From CAWCUZ01 sp963798795 (lineage in GTDB: Bacteria; Acidobacteriota; Vicinamibacteria; Vicinamibacterales; SCN-69-37), in contig CAWCUZ010000001.1 of NCBI GenBank assembly GCA_963798795.1, positions 2,046,001 through 2,110,000 of the forward strand: a stretch of 64,000 nucleotides of DNA. Direction: 5' to 3'. Below, piece after piece: positions 60,428 through 64,000 of the stretch. The notes under the pieces are model-generated. The model was not told where the DNA came from. It saw only the letters and a program-made list of their open reading frames with translations, and searched no databases. The position numbers and the translations under genes were made by a program. Numbering within the stretch: position 1 is the first letter of the stretch; every line of letters starts with the position of its first letter.

Positions 60428-60437
60428 ATGTCATTGA
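59308..60437 (+). pseudogene. IS3-family transposase OrfB with several frame breaks
   Basis: Recognisable blocks in alternating frames: ACDALGVARAAVYRRRQPAR, LNSARFLDQAPAQVHATLLD, VWSWDITKLLGPVKW (first Asp), YVILDIFSRYVVGWMIAPHE, HADRGGAMRSKPVALLLADL (second Asp), NDNPFSEAQFRTLKY (Glu), FPWYNHEHQHSGLGFLTPAV. At least three changes of frame. The last frame ends just outside the right inverted repeat. Inactive unless the breaks are sequencing errors. Confidence 0.82.
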
Positions 60438-62435
60438 CAGCGGCCGGTCGATTCGCTGCCCGACACCGGGCACCGCCGCACCATAGAAGCCGTGCACGTC
60501 GTGCCGGTCGGCGCCGCCGAGCAGTGAGCCACTCTCGCCAACCCACGGCAGGCTCGCGAACTTGTCCACGGTCGCGATGACGAAGCACGGTAGCCGGCGG
60601 AAGAGCGGCTCGTCAACCGCGACAATCGGCAGCGGGTTCTTGCCACGTGAACTCGCACGACGGCGTTGCGCGCACGTCGACCTGAAGGCTCGCGCGGTGC
60701 GTCGGCGTTCGGCACGAGCCTGAAACGACGAATCGCCTCGAACTTCGTGCCGCACCACGGGCAGCTCTCGAGAGGAATCGGCGATGCTGGTTGCTGCGTA
60801 TCTCGCTTGAAAGCGGATGGTCTTCGCACGCGCCGATCGTCTGTCGTTGTCGCCCTTCTCGACCCATGCGGTTCGGCGTCGCGGCCCTGCCCTACCCACA
60901 GCCCGATCTCAAACGGCCACGCGCCGAGCCGCTGACCGGCGTCTTCGCCGCCGTCGGAGCCAGCTCGAGCGCGCAGATCAGCGTTGCTGCGCGGCTCAAT
61001 TGATCCAGCGTCAAGAGCCGAAGCGTGTAGCGCATCAGCACCGCTACACCAGCTGATTCCGATAAGGACGCCGGAGCCTGCGCAGGAGAATGACGAACGC
61101 CGCCAGGCCCAGATAGGCCTCCGTCTTACCGCCCCCCGTCGGGAAGAACAGCAGATCGACCTCGCGATCGGCGTGTGCCGGGGTCGCAAACGATCGCAGG
61201 TTCATCAGGACGAACGCGAGCTGGAATGGTCGCCACGCCGGCGGAATCACACGCTGGCTGGATCCCTCTTGGTTTCCTGCGCCCGACGCTGTCGCCCCGC
61301 CATGGCCATCGCTCGATTCATGAGGCGAAAGGCCTCGAAGACGACTGGGTCATCCAGCAACGAGAGGCCGTCCTCAATGCGACTCGCCGCGCGGCGGGCA
61401 GCGTTCAACAGCTCGGCGGCGACTTCCCCACGCGGCGGCTCACGAGGAGCCGTCTTGGCCTGTACCTCAATCCACCCCTGATACCGGCCGACCAGACTCT
61501 CAACAGACGCTCGCAGCCTGACTGCGTCCGGTGTCTCAGCGAGCACTTCCATCCGAAGCTCGACCTCCGCAATCGGTACCGGCTCCACGCGTTCGACTTC
61601 ACATGCCGGCATCCAGGTGGTCAGCACGCGGCGACATTCGCCTGCCATGACCTCGCTATGGACCGAGGTTCCATGACCGACGGCGAACTCCATTGCGTCG
61701 CGGTACTGGAGGTCGGCAATGCGCTCGTCTGGATAGTGGTCCTCACTGCCACGCGGGTTCGGTCGCGGCACGAACGGGCGGTCGCCTTCTACCGTCAGCG
61801 ACGCCTGGAAGATGACACGCTCGTCCTTCAGCTCCTCGACACCCTCGATGGGCTCTCGGCGATTGACCAGGAAAACGGACACCGCAAGGGTCCTGGCAGG
61901 CAGACCGGGCAGTTCGTCGAGGCCGCGGATTCGTCGAACGGACGTCGCGATCTCGAGACCTCCGCTATTCGGCACAGGCGACGAGGGCGACTCAACCCGG
62001 CCTCCGCGAATGCGAACGGTGACGCGTTCGCTTCGCTCGAGGCGTCGCCACTCGCCCGTCAGCGTCCCGTCCTTCTCGACCGCCTTGTAGTCGCCCCAGC
62101 GCGCCACGACAACGAGTTCGGTCGCATCCGGCGGCAGCAGAACGCTCACGCCCAGCGACGATGGAAAGTGACTTCGACGGGCTGCCCTGGGCTCAGCTGG
62201 CGCATCGTCATCGTTACCGCTCCCGCCTGCTTCACCGAACTCGAGCTCGCCTTGCGTATCCTCTTCGTCCCGCTTCTGCTGCGCGGGCGCGTTCCAGGGC
62301 ACCAGGAATCCTGTGAGGTACCAGCGCGATGGCGCGATCGGCAGCACCTCGCTCGCCTGTGGCTCGTCGGACTCCGGACCAATCAGGTCGAGCCGAAGGG
62401 CGTGCGTCAGGCGGGTCGGACGTCGGCGCTGGTCA

Positions 62436-63569
62436 TCACTTGCTCTTCCTTGGTCCGAAGGTCGGCACGTCGTGCGTCTCTGACGTCAGAAGCCTCATCA
62501 GGCGCGGGTTGACAAAGAGTTTTTCCCGGCCCACCTTCTGCTCGCGCAGAACGCCAATGTCCACCAGCTCTTTGAGGTACTCCGCTGCCGTCTGACGCTG
62601 CGCGACGCCGGCCGAGACGAGGTTAGCGATCCGGCAGTAGGGCTGCGTGAAGATCAACTCCACCAGCTCGTGACTGTACAGCTTCGGTGCTTTCGCCTTG
62701 ACGTGTTCGGTCGTTCGGTCCATCAGCACCCTGATCGCTCGAACCTTCTCGGTCGTCCACCTCGCTGTCTCGTCGACGATGCGAACCATGTAGCGCGTCC
62801 ACGCTTCCCACTCGGCGTGTGTCGTGACGCGGAGCAGCAGCCGGTGGTAGTCCGCTTTGGTCGCGATGATGCCGCGGCTCATGTACAGAACCGGGAGATT
62901 AAGGAGGCCGCGCTCGATCAGAAAGAGGAGATTCAGCACGCGGCCGGTGCGGCCGTTGCCGTCCGTAAACGGATGGATCGCCTCGAACTGGTAGTGGCCG
63001 ACCGCCATCGCGACCAGCGGATCGACACCGCCCGCATCGTGGAGGTACCGCTCCCAGTTGCCAAGCATGTCTCTCAGGCGGGACTCGCCGTCCGGCGGCG
63101 TGTACACGACTTTGCCCGTCGCTAGATTCGTCAGCGCCGTTCCCGGCACCTTGCGAACGTCGAGGTCTACGCCTCGAATCGTCCGGCAGACGTCCACTGC
63201 AGTTCCCGTGCTGAGCGGCTTCTTCGACAGGGAGTCGAAACCCCGCCGCAGCGCGGTTCGATACCGCAGCGCCTCTTTCGTGGCGGGGTCGGCCGCCTCT
63301 CCAACTTCATTGCCGGCGAACCGGAACAGCTGATCCGCGGTCGTGACGATGTTTTCGATCTCTGAACTGGCTCGGGCCTCGAGCAGGGGGATGGTGTTAA
63401 TGAGGATGGCGGAGTTCGGAATCAGGCCGTCGGCGCCTTTCAACTCGGCCAGGGCCGCATGCGCGCTGATGCAGGCCTTGAGAACGGGCTTCGACTCCAC
63501 GTCCGCCAGGGGCGGGAGCTTAGGAAGCTCGTTGTACGGCCGGGCCGGGTCGAAGGGCTTCTGGGGCAT
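62436..63569 (-). CDS. Fic-family protein (putative AMP transferase) with N-terminal inhibitory motif
   Basis: 377 residues from ATG 63569. Fic core at about 150-270 with HPFTDGNGRTGR (His 199). The alpha-inhibitory motif SSEIEN at 68-73 in the N-terminal domain marks a class II Fic protein. A C-terminal winged helix (YCRIANLVSAGVAQRQTAAE, YLKELVDIGVLREQKVGREK) is common in this class. The gene is undamaged, unlike the drm genes it precedes with a TGATG overlap. Inverted TGTCGA/TCGACA repeats upstream (63575-63625) may be its operator. Confidence 0.9.
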   Translation of the reverse strand: MPQKPFDPARPYNELPKLPPLADVESKPVLKACISAHAALAELKGADGLIPNSAILINTIPLLEARASSEIENIVTTADQLFRFAGNEVGEAADPATKEALRYRTALRRGFDSLSKKPLSTGTAVDVCRTIRGVDLDVRKVPGTALTNLATGKVVYTPPDGESRLRDMLGNWERYLHDAGGVDPLVAMAVGHYQFEAIHPFTDGNGRTGRVLNLLFLIERGLLNLPVLYMSRGIIATKADYHRLLLRVTTHAEWEAWTRYMVRIVDETARWTTEKVRAIRVLMDRTTEHVKAKAPKLYSHELVELIFTQPYCRIANLVSAGVAQRQTAAEYLKELVDIGVLREQKVGREKLFVNPRLMRLLTSETHDVPTFGPRKSK

Positions 63570-63681
63570 GTGTCGTCGGCATCGACATATTGCCAGAACA
63601 TGTCGACGTTTTGAAGTTCTATCGACACGTTGGCGACTCCGCGCCGAACCCCAGCCCTGGGACGGGAATCAGCCGATGAAC

Positions 63682-64000
63682 TCAAGGGCAAAGCGGCAGG
63701 ATTTCCGCATATGCCGTCCTAAGCTGAGCCACGAATCGGCTTCGCTCCGATGCGGCCAGGTACCTCGTCTGCGCCGCTGTCTTCTTGTCGTAAGGATGAG
63801 ATCCCGGCAGCTTGTTCCGGCGGACGTTCATCGACCGAAAGCAGTCGGCGATCGCAGGATAGGCGTTGCTGAAGGCATTGCCTGCCTGGAGCGTCACGCC
63901 GTAATCCAGGAGTTCTCCCGACACCCTTCTCGTTGTCACGACGCCAGGCTGGCCTTTCGCCGCCAGGTGGTCCTGCAACTGCAGAAAGAGGACCTGGTTG
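63682..64000 (-). CDS. C-terminus of an unrecognised protein, gene begins outside the window
   Basis: About 105 residues are visible in one frame from base 64000 to the stop at 63682: HLAAKGQPGVVTTRRVSGEL, LQAGNAFSNAYPAIADCFRS, HPYDKKTAAQTRYLAASERS, ending AYAEILPLCP. It shows no break. No family recognised with confidence. Same strand as the fic/drm cluster, 112 bases upstream of fic. Confidence 0.6.
   Translation of the reverse strand, partial: NQVLFLQLQDHLAAKGQPGVVTTRRVSGELLDYGVTLQAGNAFSNAYPAIADCFRSMNVRRNKLPGSHPYDKKTAAQTRYLAASERSRFVAQLRTAYAEILPLCP

Larger units (their letters stand above)
57276..62435 (-). pseudogene. drmA: DrmA-like helicase (DISARM), split by an IS3-family element and frame breaks
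   Basis: Starts at about ATG 62435 (TGATG overlap with the fic stop), changes frame within the first ten codons (RPTRLTHALRLDLIGPE), then runs intact from about 62415 to 61247 (APSRWYLTGFLVPWNAPAQQ). Walker A FFPTGGGKTEAYLGLAAF lies in the next frame (61044-61250). Then RYTLRLLTLDQLSRAATLIC, AWPFEIGLWVG, LPCFVIATVDKFASLPWVG, and after the IS PPDLIIQDELHLISGPLGTM (DExH box), RPKIVASTATVRRASEQIRA, VDVALATNMISVGLDITRLG and the helicase motif QATSRVGRDAEKPGLVV; it ends FKAPRSLRDVEPPVNLWVKR at 57276. Joined length about 1,150 residues. The best-preserved evidence that this is a DISARM-type locus. Confidence 0.82.

Noticed and set aside
63682..64000. Reverse-transcriptase-like C-terminus
   Set aside because: The HPYDKKT-containing tail faintly recalls some polymerase-associated proteins, but no catalytic motif is within the window.

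Overview
The window is GC-rich chromosomal DNA from a soil-type Acidobacteriota, most likely of the Vicinamibacteria branch (inference). The gene content supports this: three M56 (BlaR1-like) proteins fused to a TIGR03435 domain, BlaI repressors, carboxypeptidase-regulatory/TonB-type outer-membrane proteins, a PadR regulator paired with an ADOP-type permease, serine/threonine kinases carrying PD40 beta-propellers, and a CadC-like wHTH-TPR regulator. No rRNA, intact tRNA or CRISPR array was found.

Layout. 0-8.5 kb, mainly minus strand: two BlaI genes, three tandem M56-TIGR03435 sensors and a TonB-type barrel, joined by ATGA/GTGA overlaps, with perfect dyad operators before both blaI genes. 8.5-31.3 kb: a kinase-PD40 gene missing its N-lobe, a Phd-VapC pair between near-identical 38-bp repeats, a Rieske-FAD oxidoreductase, an M23-like protein, a TonB barrel, a wHTH-TPR regulator, a large hairpin element, PadR-ADOP, a second VapBC, GreB, a HEAT/HD-GYP pair, a secreted GH54-like arabinofuranosidase and an Xre-RES toxin-antitoxin pair. 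31.3-44.5 kb: a kinase-PD40 gene broken by an in-frame stop, a nucleotidyltransferase fused to the tail of UvrA, two more VapBC pairs, an SdpR/SdpI-like pair, duplicated Uma2 genes around a nitroreductase, an MscS-TM protein with an amidohydrolase, an ECF sigma operon, and PadR with an ADOP remnant.

44.5-64 kb is an accessory, defence-like island. It holds a PUA/EVE-like HNH endonuclease, a PIN/RHH toxin-antitoxin pair, a TIR gene cut by a truncated IS3 element, a large GTPase with an unusual insertion, the 3' half of a tRNA-Asn gene (an apparent att site), and then a minus-strand cluster: Fic, DrmA, DrmB, DrmC, HNH and DUF262. The last five carry many frame breaks and drmA is split by a second IS3-family element. 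I read this as a decaying DISARM-type (drmABC) locus bordered on the left by a tRNA-Asn att scar. Part of the frame breakage could be sequencing error, which cannot be separated from decay by reading alone.

Common themes are one-component regulators overlapping membrane sensors or permeases (BlaI-M56, PadR-ADOP, SdpR-SdpI), six toxin-antitoxin pairs with readable operators at several, and palindromic repeats of which one type also sits inside two coding sequences.
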